A program made the position numbers and the translations under genes. The notes below the pieces were generated by a model that made no database searches, was not told where the DNA came from, and worked only from the letters and a program-made list of their open reading frames with translations. From Cladosporium sp. IMV 00045 (taxonomy: Eukaryota; Ascomycota; Dothideomycetes; Cladosporiales; Cladosporiaceae), in the NCBI GenBank assembly GCA_001931905.2, contig MSJI02000430.1, positions 1-18,795 on the forward strand: a DNA stretch of 18,795 nucleotides, written 5' to 3'. Each line of letters opens with the position of its first letter. The stretch's first letter is position 1. Of this stretch, positions 9,373 to 18,039 are shown piece by piece.

Positions 9373-9659
9373 GGCTCTAGATGGGTCTATCCATGCGGAG
9401 GTGTCGTTTCAACGGCAAAGTCGATCTTTCAGAAGCATGCATGCACACGAAGACATTCACATGCCTAGCTCACCAGCTATCACACATCCCATGAACATGG
9501 AAAAGGTACCTCCAACGGGCAAATCAGCACCTCGAAGGCAATCTTGACATTTCCGATGAGAGGGCGTCAATCACGGCATACCGCAGTGTCTTCACGGCCC
9601 TATAACGTACCCACCCACGAGCCATCTAGACCATGCTTTATGGGACCTGCACGATATTA

Positions 9660-9745
9660 ATTCATTCAGCTAAAAGCTCGCCCTAGATTGCGACATAGAT
9701 GGCTTCGCTCGCGTGAACGGCCGCGCGCGGAATGGCTGAATGAAT
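9660..9745. repeat. 11-bp perfect inverted repeat with 64-bp spacer
   Basis: ATTCATTCAGC at 9660-9670 is the exact reverse complement of GCTGAATGAAT at 9735-9745. The spacer contains a GC-rich segment (GGCCGCGCGCGG near 9719-9730). No clear target-site duplication flanks the arms, so a MITE is not demonstrated. It could be a folded RNA element or coincidence. Confidence 0.45.
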
Positions 9746-10616
9746 AGGCTGTTCTCCAGACGAAAAGAAGGAAAGACAAGGACTCGCAGGCAAAGCAATT
9801 GCCAAGATGGTCCAGCGGCACGCGACAAGCCTGCAGGAGTCTTGGTGGCGGTCAGGTGTGAGGCTTGATGAGGTCAAGACTGGCAGGCAAGCTCTTTTGC
9901 CGAGAGAGATCCATGTTGTTTTTCCACCTCACAAGATATCTGGCTATAATTTGTCTATCAACATCCGAAGAACTCCATCCGACTCAACGACCACAAACGG
10001 CCCTATTCCATTCCTATTCCAAGATACCACTAATAATGAACGCATTCCCCAAAGTCTCTGTCTGACGTGCTCCAACGCCCCCCAAGACGGCGCGCCCGCT
10101 ACTCGAACTCTCTCTCAACCAACTCCATCCCAAGCTTAACCGAGCGCAGAAAGAGATCAGCCCCCGCGCGGCATCCAATCGACAGCGCGGCGACTTCACA
10201 TCTCCATCCGCGTTCATTGGCTTGTCTTACTGATAGTGTACGTCAGATGCCTCTCACTGCTTTTCCCACAACGGCCTCGGACGCTGCTCCTGCAGTGTCA
10301 GTCTCAGCCCGCCCGCCAGCCTACCTATGCGCACCGCCCTCTGATCTGTCTCCACCCTCTGACCCTCTGCGCGAACCCTCCACTCCCACGCGGAATGGAA
10401 GTGAGGTAAGGCGAGGTAATAAGGTGGTAGTACTACTGGGTACTGGGTGAGGATGAGCTTTTGGCGCACAAGGTAACATCCGCCTCCCACGTCGTTCGGC
10501 CTGACCTAGCGTCCTTCTCGTTTACCATCCTTCCTCTCAAACCTGCTGCTTTTTTGATTTTGTCCAATCCACTTTATATCCTTAGCAGTGATTCCCTGAT
10601 CGCCACACTTGATCTT

Positions 10617-10672
10617 CCGTTTCCTTCCCTCTTCCTTTCTTCTCTCTCTCTCTTCCTCTTTCTCTCTGATAT
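10617..10672 (+). promoter_or_regulatory. Pyrimidine-rich tract in the permease leader/promoter
   Basis: This is a nearly unbroken C/T run of CTTCC and TCTC units ending about 150 bp before the permease ATG. Such tracts often mark core promoters and transcription start areas in filamentous fungi that lack a strong TATA box. This is an inference from composition only. Confidence 0.4.
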
Positions 10673-10744
10673 ACCACCACTCTCCACCCTCTACCAGGAA
10701 CTCTTCAACACCTCCACACAAACACCACACAAACTCCGCGGTAG

Positions 10745-10831
10745 ATGCTGCCACAGATCACCGGCGCCAACCCCGACCTCTACTTCACCGGAGTGCTCAC
10801 GCGCTCCATCCGCTCGATAAAATGGCGTTAG
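10745..10831 (+). promoter_or_regulatory. 28-codon uORF overlapping the permease start codon
   Basis: An ATG at 10745 opens a 28-residue frame beginning MLPQITGANPDLYF. It ends at a TAG at 10829-10831, seven to nine bases past the first base of the main ATG (10822) and in another frame. Its initiation context is weak (T at -3), while the main ATG has A at -3 and G at +4. If transcription starts upstream of 10745, the uORF would have to be bypassed by leaky scanning. Confidence 0.4.
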
Positions 10832-12643
10832 GCCTCTTCAACTCCAGCAAGAAAGAGCAAAGCTCCAACGCCTCCAGCACATCGCCTCCGGCGTCCGAGA
10901 AGCAGACCTCGCCCTCCGCCGCCATGGGCAAGGATGGCTACTATGGCGATTTCGCCCCGGACCAGGCCGCCGCTGAGAATGGCGGTGCGAAATCGCAGCC
11001 TCGCAAGATGAGCAGGATCGACGCCCCGGTCACGAAGTCTATTACTGGCGAGGGCCAGTTGGACGATGATGCTACGGATAATAGCGTCGCGATTGGCAAG
11101 CAGATGGAGATGGAGGCGGGGAATGCGATTAAGTATAGGACTTGTAGTTGGCAGAAGGTGAGTTTTCGTCTTGTGATGTTTTTGTCTGTGATGGTCTCGC
11201 GATATGCTTTCGTGCAATCGCGATTTTGAGATGGTGGACAGGCATTCCTGTCTTGAGTATTGGTTTTGGCTTGCTTGGAGTTCTGCTTTTGACCAAATCG
11301 TTCTAACTCTTTCACAGACAGCAGCTCTGCTCTTCTCGGAGTACATTTGCCTGGCCATCATGTCCTTCCCGTACTCCTACTCAGTCCTCGGACTAGTACC
11401 GGGTTTGATCCTGACGATCGTCATCGCTTCCTTGGTCCTCTACACTTCTTTGACAGTCTGGTGAGTTTGCAAAGTCCAGCATCTGCCACGACATACAACT
11501 AACTCTCCCAGGGAATTCTGCATGCGGCACCCCGAAGTCAAAGACGTCTGTGATATTGGACAGATGCTCTTCTGGGGCAAACGCTGGGCCTGGTATTTCA
11601 CGGCGGTCATGTTCCTTCTCAACAACACCTTCATCATGGGCTTCCACTGCCTGACAGGCGCCAAATACCTCAACACAATGTCCAACCACGGCATCTGCAC
11701 CGTAGCCTTCAGCGCCATCGTCGCCGTCATCTCCTGGATCTGCTCACTCCCACGCACCTTCAGCGCCTTAGCCCACATCGCCACTTTCTCCGCCTTCTTC
11801 ACCTTCGTCTCCGTCGTCCTCGCCACCATCTTCGCCGGCATCGAAGACCACCCGGGCGCCGGCTACCCGTCCAAAGGCGAACCCACCTGGCTTGTAGTCG
11901 CCAGCGAAGGCACCTCTTTCGTGGCAGGAATGAACGCCTTCATGAACATCAGCTACACCTTCATCGGGCAGATCACCCTCCCCTCCTTCATCGCCGAGAT
12001 GAAGCAGCCCAAAGACTTCCCCAAAGCGCTCTGGGCCGTGACCATCGCAGAAGTAATCCTCTTCTCCCTCGTCGGCAGCATCATCTACGTCTACACTGGA
12101 ACCGAATACAACACCGCCCCGGCCTTCGGCTCCCTCGGCAACGAGACCTACCTCAAAGTCAGCTTCAGCTTCATGATCCCGACGATCATCTTCCTCGGCG
12201 TGCTGTACGCCAGCGTGTCCGCGCGCTTCCTCTTCTTCCGCTTCTACTCCGGCTCGCGCCACTTGAGCAACCACACTCTGGCAGGCTGGCTGGGATGGGG
12301 CGCCATCCTGGCAGTTCTGTGGGGCTTCGCCTTCATCATCGCGGAAGTCATCCCGTTCTTCTCCGACCTGTTGAGTCTGATGAGTTCGCTCTTCGACTCC
12401 TTCTTCGGCTTCATCTTCTGGGGGGTTGCGTACCTGCGCATGCGCAGGGCTGATTACGGCGAGGGCTTTGTGAAAGCCAGAGGGTGGAAGAGTATGCTGG
12501 GCGCGGCGTTTAATGTGGCGTTGATTTTTGTGGGGTTTTTGTTCCTTGGTCCCGGCACGTATGCGTCTGTGGCGAGTATTGTCATGGGGTATGAGGATAA
12601 CACTTTCGGGGGCGCGTTTAGTTGTGGGGATAACGGCTTGTGA
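10822..12643 (+). CDS. AAAP-family amino-acid permease, Mtr-like (three exons)
   Basis: Exons are 10822-11157, 11318-11460 and 11512-12643, encoding 536 residues. Intron 1 (160 bp) has GTGAGT, CTAAC and CAG; intron 2 (51 bp) has GTGAGT, ACTAAC and CAG and splits a Trp codon. A hydrophilic Ser-rich N-terminus of about 105 residues precedes the transport domain, which opens at IKYRTCSWQKTAALLFSEY. About 11 hydrophobic segments follow, the expected number for AAAP carriers. Characteristic stretches include IMSFPYSYSVLGLVPG, GMNAFMNISYTFIGQITLP and FIAEMKQPKDFPKALW. These resemble the Neurospora Mtr neutral/aromatic amino-acid permease group (methyltryptophan resistance). The role is probably proton-coupled amino-acid uptake at the plasma membrane. 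Substrate range cannot be read from sequence. The start is the first ATG with a good context; a uORF overlaps it. Confidence 0.92.
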
Positions 12644-13696
12644 AGGGGCGAGAGAGTGTTGTGTCTGGAGGTTTCTGAGATCTTCCCGTCCGACGGCAAA
12701 ATGGGGGATCTTTTCCTTCGGATTGCAGCGTCCTTGGTTTCCACTTTCCATGAGAACACGCCTTTCTTACGCATATGACAATGATGTATTTGACGTATCA
12801 ACCAAGAGTCCAAGAACACAAAAGATTCGATCAAGCACTCGACGAGAAAGCCAACAAACCTTCACAGCAGATCTCGAACCAGAAAATCTAAAATCGACAC
12901 CGATTGATTGAGACGTATTTCAGTGTAGGCATCATTACGCCGGCGATGTGCAGCCACAACATGAAATTCTTCAAGAATTTGAGGCGAGAAAAAAGACGAG
13001 GAAGATGAAGAGGGGCGAAAGACGCATGTTCGAGAATCGTCAGGTCAGAAAAGGGGGAAACGGCTCAAGGAAGGAGTAGAATCTTTTGCTTGACATCTCA
13101 CATCATCCGTGCACTCGATTATGGCAAAGTCGAAGGCGGATTGAACACTAGATTCCCAGATACCATGGGTTCTGCGCGAGGACCGTGGCTCGAAGAGTGG
13201 ATGTGTCCGGCACGGACGAGGACGAGGAAGTAGAAGAAAGACATTACGTCGCATTTCCATTACGAACAAGTGATCTGTCTGGCTAATACGTAAGTAAGAA
13301 AAGAAAAGAAAAAGGCGCTAGCTTGTCGAAGTCTGCCATGAAGGTCATTAAGAAGCCATCAAAGAAGCCAAAAAGCAAGCAAGTTAAGAGGATATTCAGC
13401 TCAGGGGAGATGCATCGGTCTCCGACGACACATCGTGGGAGTAAACCATACAAAAGAGGAAAAAAAAAAAAGAAACGGGAAGCGCGAAGGAAAAAAAGAA
13501 AACAGGAACATCAAGAATCAAGCACCTTCACCCTCTCTTCCTCCCTCCCCATCCCTCCACCAAAATCAAATACTCAATGCCCCCTAACAACCCCCCTCAC
13601 CCTCCCCCTCGGCACCAACCCCAACCTCACAAACAAATTCTCCCTCCCCTCCTTCTCCCCATCAACATCCCCAGTCCCATCCGCCCCATCCATCCC
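12644..13696. other. Convergent intergenic region between the permease and the Thr-rich membrane protein
   Basis: This region holds the two 3' UTRs. On the + strand it is purine-rich at about 13295-13512, including a run of 12 A at 13460-13471. It then turns sharply pyrimidine-rich at about 13520-13700, where a G-quadruplex motif lies on the minus strand. I see no gene; the + strand open frame spanning 13323-13700 is low-complexity Lys/Arg then Pro/Ser and is not credible. Confidence 0.55.
13580..13608 (-). other. Canonical G-quadruplex motif in the 3' region of the Thr-rich membrane protein gene
   Basis: On the minus strand, runs of 5, 3, 6 and 5 G are separated by loops of 1 (A), 3 (TGA) and 6 (TTGTTA) bases. 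This satisfies the G3+N1-7 rule with room to spare. The motif begins 89 bases after the stop codon of the gene at 13697-15181 and lies on the sense strand, so it would be in the transcript if the 3' UTR extends that far. Confidence 0.6.
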
Positions 13697-15181
13697 CTAG
13701 ACAGCTTCATCGGCCCTAGACCTCTTCCTTCCACGCATCGAGCCGACATCAAAAACCTCACTGCCCGTGCGCAGCTCCGCCGCGCCGTCCACCTGCGTCG
13801 TGGTCGTCGTGACAGTCTCGTTGGCCGGGGCGGGTTTCTCGCCGAAACGCACGCGTTGGCCCGCGCGCCCTTCCTCAGCTGCGCGGCGCATTGTGCCCGC
13901 GCCGCCGCCGTTGCGACTGTCCGTGATGGTCGCGGTGGAGTCGCCCGGGCCGGTGGTGACGGTGCGGCCGTCGGAGGTGGTGGCAGATTCGTTTCCGCCT
14001 GCGGCTCTGGAGCCTGCAGCGCCGGCTGCGCCGCCGGCGACGACTTCTTCGGTGGTGGACCCGACGGGATCGTTGGAGGCGCGAGCGAGGGAGTTGCCGG
14101 CTGAGGTCTCGGAGCCTTCGGTGAGGGCTTTTTCCTTGTTGCTGCCGTAGGCACGGCCGTTGCGGGCGCGCTTGTGGAACCAGACGATGGGCACGCAGCA
14201 GCAGAAGAGGAGGGCGGCGAAGATGAGCAGGGGGATGATGATGGCGAAGACGAGGAGGGTTTTGAAGTGGGTCCTGCCCTCGAGCTGGCAGACGTCGTGG
14301 CAGGTGCGCTCGTCGGTGCATTTGAGGCCTTGGGATTCGGTGTAGGTCTTCTTCTTGTCCGAGCGGCCCCAGTGCGCCGTTTCGATGGAGGTCGAGTAGG
14401 TGATGTTGGCGAGGTGGGAGAAGACGGTGTACGCGTGCACGGTGCTGTAGTTGATGGGCTTTTGGAAGGCGATCATGCAGTTGGCTGCCTGGCAGGCTTT
14501 GTAGGCGCTCTTGCGGAAGGGGTTTGGTGCGCATTTCGACTGCGGGGCGAGGTGGATGATCGCGCCTTCTTTGTGTGGGAGATGTGTTTTGGCCGGGCCC
14601 TTCAGGAGGGTGGTGACTGTTGCTGTCTCGACGTCGTCGCAAGGCTGGCGGCTGAATGTGGCCGTGATGGTCGCGGTATCGGTGTCTTTGGTCAGATGCT
14701 CAGTGATTGTTGTGGTGTCAGTCTGATCCACAGGGACAAGCACCGTTCTTCCATCTGGCTTGGTCGTAGCCGACACGGTGACGTGGGTGCTCAACAGATC
14801 CGCGCGGGTGACTTCAGAAGGCTTTCCATCAGGGCCGGTGACGGTGACGACTTCCATGTGATGTCCATGCTGCCAGCTGATGGAGTGAGTGGCCGTGCCC
14901 GAAGGTGTGAACGTCGAAGACGTGCCCTCAAAGGAGAATTGGCTGGTCACTGTCGTATCGGCAGACTGGCCGGTAGTCTCGACCCATCTTGTCTGACTGT
15001 GTTCATCAGTCCCAGAGGGCTTGAGAGTGAGGATGGTGAACGTCTCGTCGAGGCCCATGGAGCTCATCGGGTTCAAGGTTCTCTGATCGGGATTGTCATC
15101 AAGGACAGTCACGGTATGGGTGGTGCGAGGATTCTCTTGGGCGAGGACTATGCCCGCGAGGATGAGCGGAAGCAGAAACAT
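13697..15181 (-). CDS. Signal-peptide, single-span membrane protein with Thr-rich ectodomain
   Basis: This is an intronless frame of 494 residues from the ATG at 15181. The frame extends further upstream without an ATG, and MFLLPLILAGIVLAQ makes a good signal peptide (cleavage near 14). Residues about 20-195 are Thr-rich with repeated T-x-T-hydrophobic-T units. Residues 217-298 form a Cys-containing juxtamembrane region (Cys 217, 230, 235, 288, 294, 298) with N-glycosylation sites at NYS (244) and NIT (259). A single transmembrane helix follows (about 308-334, ending in CCC then WFHKRAR), and then a cytoplasmic tail of about 155 residues, Gly/Ala/Ser/Thr-rich, ending in RGRKRSR. The topology suggests a type I cell-surface protein, such as a wall sensor or adhesin-like anchor. 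I do not recognise the family; the similarity to Wsc/Mid2-type sensors is architectural only. Confidence 0.8.
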   Translation of the reverse strand: MFLLPLILAGIVLAQENPRTTHTVTVLDDNPDQRTLNPMSSMGLDETFTILTLKPSGTDEHSQTRWVETTGQSADTTVTSQFSFEGTSSTFTPSGTATHSISWQHGHHMEVVTVTGPDGKPSEVTRADLLSTHVTVSATTKPDGRTVLVPVDQTDTTTITEHLTKDTDTATITATFSRQPCDDVETATVTTLLKGPAKTHLPHKEGAIIHLAPQSKCAPNPFRKSAYKACQAANCMIAFQKPINYSTVHAYTVFSHLANITYSTSIETAHWGRSDKKKTYTESQGLKCTDERTCHDVCQLEGRTHFKTLLVFAIIIPLLIFAALLFCCCVPIVWFHKRARNGRAYGSNKEKALTEGSETSAGNSLARASNDPVGSTTEEVVAGGAAGAAGSRAAGGNESATTSDGRTVTTGPGDSTATITDSRNGGGAGTMRRAAEEGRAGQRVRFGEKPAPANETVTTTTTQVDGAAELRTGSEVFDVGSMRGRKRSRADEAV

Positions 15182-16014
15182 GGTCGGTGGTGGCAGCACA
15201 GTGTCTGATGTAAGGTCTTGAGCAAACGTAATTCGTGCGCTGGACAATTGATGGATGATAACCTGTACTGCAGGTGGCGTGATGTTGTGTTTGTGATGAG
15301 AGAGGACTGGAAGAGGGAGAGGAGATGATGATATGGGGATGAGAAGGCATTCTGCGAGTTCCTACCTGTTGTCATGCTGTATGATGAGATAGTAGAAGGT
15401 GCTCATGTGGTTGAAGTATGAAGGAAGGCGAGAGGGCGCTCATCTGGTGTAGCGAGGCAAGCGCAGTGCTGGTGTAGAGCAGCGAAAATGATGTATAGAC
15501 TACATGTGTCCATACGACGCGTGGCATGCTTACCTACACTCAAAGACAAGGCTGATGTCAACGGTTTTTTGGCTATAGGTGTGTAGTCAAAAGCTGAAGA
15601 GATGGAGGTTGGCGTTGGGGAGAGGACGAACGAAGTGTAGCCTGCGAAGTGTGCCTGTAAAGATTTGATTCAGACCATCAGATACTGTACTGCGGCCTCA
15701 CAAGTGAGCGCAGTCGTATTTGATGATGATTTCTGATAATTAAGATGAAGTATTTACACTAATGTGGCAGGTCTCCACGATACAATTCACTTGGCCATCG
15801 TTATCTAACGGCTATAGTCGGCATCCTTACAGTCAGATGAGTGGGGTGTGTCTAGGCAACTGAGGTGCCTCCGACTTCGCACCTTCGATCATACCATCCC
15901 TGTATCTTCATGTTAATGTCGAGATACTTGCCCAAGTATTTGCATACTTCTTGTTTACACTACTGAAGATCAGATCTACAAAAGTTCAATCCATTGACCA
16001 TCCAGACCATCGCC
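15182..16014. promoter_or_regulatory. Divergent promoter region between the membrane protein and OCD-family genes
   Basis: The 833 bp between the two start codons must hold both promoters. Three GATA-factor consensus sites occur: AGATAG at 15388-15393, TGATAA at 15734-15739 and TTATCT (reverse) at 15801-15806. This is about the number expected by chance, so nitrogen control is not shown. No obvious TATA box or gene is present. Confidence 0.45.
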
Positions 16015-17136
16015 ATGACATTCACAGTCCTCACAGAATCCGACATAGGACAGATGTTCCGCAAACTCCCACCATCAGAACTCTCAGGATTCGTCCAAGC
16101 ACTCGAAAACGCACTGGTAGACTACTCCTGTCAAGATGGAGCTTCGTATCAATCAGAGCGCGCCGTCGTCACTCGTCCTGGAGGTCAAGTGAGTTTGTTC
16201 ATGCCTAGTACGACCGCCGACATGATCGGTGTCAAAGTCGTTGGAGTGCGTCCTAGCGACAAGACTCCCACAGTCAAACCTGGACAGAAATTGGAGCCTG
16301 GATTGAAGAGTGTCCTTACCCTATGCGATGCTCAAGGCCAGGCGATTGGCGTCCTCAATGCCGCTGGACTCACCGCTTTCCGGACGTCTTTGGGTTCAAT
16401 GCTGCTTTTCAGGCTGAGAAAAACGGTGGAGAATATCGTGGTCTTCGGAGCTGGCAAACAGGCTCTGTGGCACATTCGTCTGGCTGTCTTACTGCGAGGG
16501 CAGGATGTGCGCAAGATCACGATCGTCAACCGGTCAGCTGCACGAACAGAAGAACTGATCAATGACTTGAGAGACCCGGAGATTGCTCTGTCTTCGCACA
16601 TCACCCTCGGAGCATTCGACAAAGGATCTGCCGGCGAAGACGCTTTTGAGGCTCTCATTGTTGGGTCCGATGCAATTTTCTGTACCACACCCAGCACTCA
16701 GCCACTATTCCCCGCCAGCTTCCTCACATCACCCGAAGCACAGAAGAAGTCTCGCTACATCTCGGCCATCGGATCATACAAACTGGACATGCAAGAGATC
16801 GACCCAGTCCTTCTCCAGCACATCACAGATCCCACCATCTCCCACCCATTCCCCAGCTACAAAGGAGGTGCCGTCTCCGTAGACAGTGTCGAAGGCTGTC
16901 TCAAAGAAGCCGGTGAGCTCGTCACAGCCGGCGTACCTGTCGAGCGCATGTTCGAAGTAGGCAAGATCCTGCACGAACTGTCGGTCAATAAAAACAGCGA
17001 GCTTTCACAATGGCTTGAGAATGGTTTCGTAATCTACAAAAGCGTCGGAGTCGGCGTCATGGACATCGCAACCGGTCAACATCTTCTGAAAGTAGCGGAG
17101 TCGCAAGGTCTCGGTCTCCATGTCCCCGATTTCTGA
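16015..17136 (+). CDS. Ornithine cyclodeaminase / mu-crystallin family enzyme
   Basis: This is an intronless frame of 373 residues. The first in-frame ATG is at 16015 (MTFTVLTESDIGQMF), a typical family opening. Family features include the substrate-side segment MIGVKVVGVRP (70-80), LTAFRTSLGSML (119-130; compare the LTxxRTxAxS motif), the NAD(P)-binding Rossmann turn VVFGAGKQALWH (142-153), VNRSAART after the second strand, and SVGVGVMDIATG near the C-terminus. The length fits the family. Members use NAD(P)H or NAD+ for reactions such as ornithine to proline, alanine dehydrogenation or ketimine reduction, and sequence alone does not tell which. The gene is divergent from the membrane protein gene and converges on the small secreted protein gene with only 38 bp between stops. 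Fungal homologues are often annotated only at family level, and the same caution applies here. Confidence 0.9.
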   Translation: MTFTVLTESDIGQMFRKLPPSELSGFVQALENALVDYSCQDGASYQSERAVVTRPGGQVSLFMPSTTADMIGVKVVGVRPSDKTPTVKPGQKLEPGLKSVLTLCDAQGQAIGVLNAAGLTAFRTSLGSMLLFRLRKTVENIVVFGAGKQALWHIRLAVLLRGQDVRKITIVNRSAARTEELINDLRDPEIALSSHITLGAFDKGSAGEDAFEALIVGSDAIFCTTPSTQPLFPASFLTSPEAQKKSRYISAIGSYKLDMQEIDPVLLQHITDPTISHPFPSYKGGAVSVDSVEGCLKEAGELVTAGVPVERMFEVGKILHELSVNKNSELSQWLENGFVIYKSVGVGVMDIATGQHLLKVAESQGLGLHVPDF

Positions 17137-17174
17137 GGCAAAGCAGCACAGCCAAATCAATTATTCAGACAGAT

Positions 17175-17621
17175 CTAAGTACAGCTGCTCGAGCCCGCAA
17201 TGAACTCTCCATCCGAATTCTCGCATCCACACTCACCCGATTGGGGGTCCTTGATACAGCCCGCTCCCTCACCACTGCTCTCACCCTCATCGCCCCAGAA
17301 GAAAGTCCAGTAATCCTCATCAGCCGTGAGCTCCGCACCGTCCAGAGCACACGTGTAGGCCTCACAGGTACCGTACGGCGCACCCTCGACGTCGTCGTAC
17401 TGGTGGTCGGTTTTGAAGATGGCGAAGGTCTGCGTCTCCGAGGTGCGCGTGTTGTGGCTGCACTCGGCCGCTTGGATGGAGTTGCTGCTCTTTGAAGCAC
17501 TGCACGGTGGCGAGGCTGGGTAGGAGCCTTTGGTGTTGGAGGTGGCGGGGTCGAGGGTTGCGGTTGTTAGGCCCAGGAGGGCGGAGAGGGAGAAGGCGAG
17601 GAGGCTGCTTGGGGTCTTCAT
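17175..17621 (-). CDS. Small secreted cysteine-rich protein (effector-like candidate)
   Basis: This is a 148-residue intronless frame from the ATG at 17621. Residues 1-21 (MKTPSSLLAFSLSALLGLTT plus A) form a clear signal peptide. The mature part of about 127 residues is acidic and Ser/Gly-rich and has eight cysteines, at 40, 54, 86, 91, 122, 131, 133 and 147, an even number that would allow four disulfides. It has no transmembrane segment, GPI-type tail or N-glycosylation site. Aromatic residues cluster in DEDYWTFFWGDE. I do not recognise a family. Size, secretion and cysteine content match the broad class of small secreted proteins of filamentous fungi, which includes host-interaction effectors and wall proteins. 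No activity should be assumed. A TATAAAG box lies 103 bp upstream. Confidence 0.8.
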   Translation of the reverse strand: MKTPSSLLAFSLSALLGLTTATLDPATSNTKGSYPASPPCSASKSSNSIQAAECSHNTRTSETQTFAIFKTDHQYDDVEGAPYGTCEAYTCALDGAELTADEDYWTFFWGDEGESSGEGAGCIKDPQSGECGCENSDGEFIAGSSSCT

Positions 17622-18039
17622 GATGGACTGGAATTTGGTTGGTTTCTTGGATGATTGAGAACGATTTGAGTAAGGTCTTTGGGCTTATTCAAGCTTTGGC
17701 GGTAAGAGTCTGGAGAAGAGCTTCTTTATATGTTCTCCGGAGTGTTGATGTGGGTATTGTACGTGGCTAGACCGCCCTGTGTTTCATGTTGAAAGTCCCC
17801 GACGTTTGACCCGTATCAGATGCTGTCCTTGCGTAGGGCAGAGTGATGTGTTTATTATGCCGTTCTTTCCGGGACGGTCTCGACTTGATAGCAAATGTGA
17901 GCTGGAGACAAGGAATAGACTTACCTCTTACACCTGTGTATGGTCTTATTGAAGGCTACGTGCAGCCAGCTTACTTGAAACCAGTACGTATCATCTTCAA
18001 TCTACCTTGAACCTGAACATTTGCCCTAAAGTTAAACAT
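17622..18039. other. Upstream region of the secreted protein gene and 3' flank of the M20-family gene
   Basis: Both flanking genes lie on the minus strand, so this 418-bp gap should carry the promoter of the secreted protein gene at its left and the 3' UTR of the amidohydrolase gene at its right. Apart from the TATA box, nothing distinctive is seen. Confidence 0.5.
17724..17730 (-). promoter_or_regulatory. TATA box (TATAAAG) of the secreted protein gene
   Basis: On the minus strand TATAAAG lies 103 bp before the ATG at 17621, a sensible distance for a transcript with a leader of roughly 70 nt. It is the best-placed TATA element in the window. Strong TATA boxes in fungi tend to mark inducible genes. 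Confidence 0.5.

Larger units (their letters stand above)
9200..10821. other. 1.6-kb gene-free stretch between SAS10 and the permease
   Basis: I find no convincing gene here on either strand. The left part holds the SAS10 3' UTR, a cluster of small palindromes (9351-9372) and an 11-bp inverted repeat (9660-9745). The right part (about 10200-10821) is the presumed permease promoter and leader, with a CCAAT at 10564-10568, a T-rich TTTATAT near 10573 and a pyrimidine-rich tract at about 10617-10672. The longer open frames here have no family character. Confidence 0.55.

Noticed and set aside
11768..12751. 327-residue open frame on the minus strand.
   Set aside because: It is antisense to the third permease exon, and the composition (Glu/Gly/Asp/His runs) is that of a shadow frame.
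13460..13471. Run of 12 A as a possible retrotransposon or processed-gene tail.
   Set aside because: No reverse-transcribed gene body, target-site duplication or element lies next to it; the surrounding sequence is generally purine-rich.
13323..13700. 125-residue open frame on the plus strand, Lys/Arg-rich then Ser/Pro-rich.
   Set aside because: It simply translates the purine-rich and then pyrimidine-rich low-complexity DNA between two convergent genes.
14174..15208. 344-residue open frame on the plus strand.
   Set aside because: It is antisense to the Thr-rich membrane protein; the minus-strand frame has a signal peptide, a membrane helix and glycosylation sites, while this one has nothing coherent.
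15388..15806. Three GATA-factor sites suggesting nitrogen-regulated expression of the OCD-family gene.
   Set aside because: HGATAR is expected roughly two to three times in 833 bp on both strands, so there is no enrichment.
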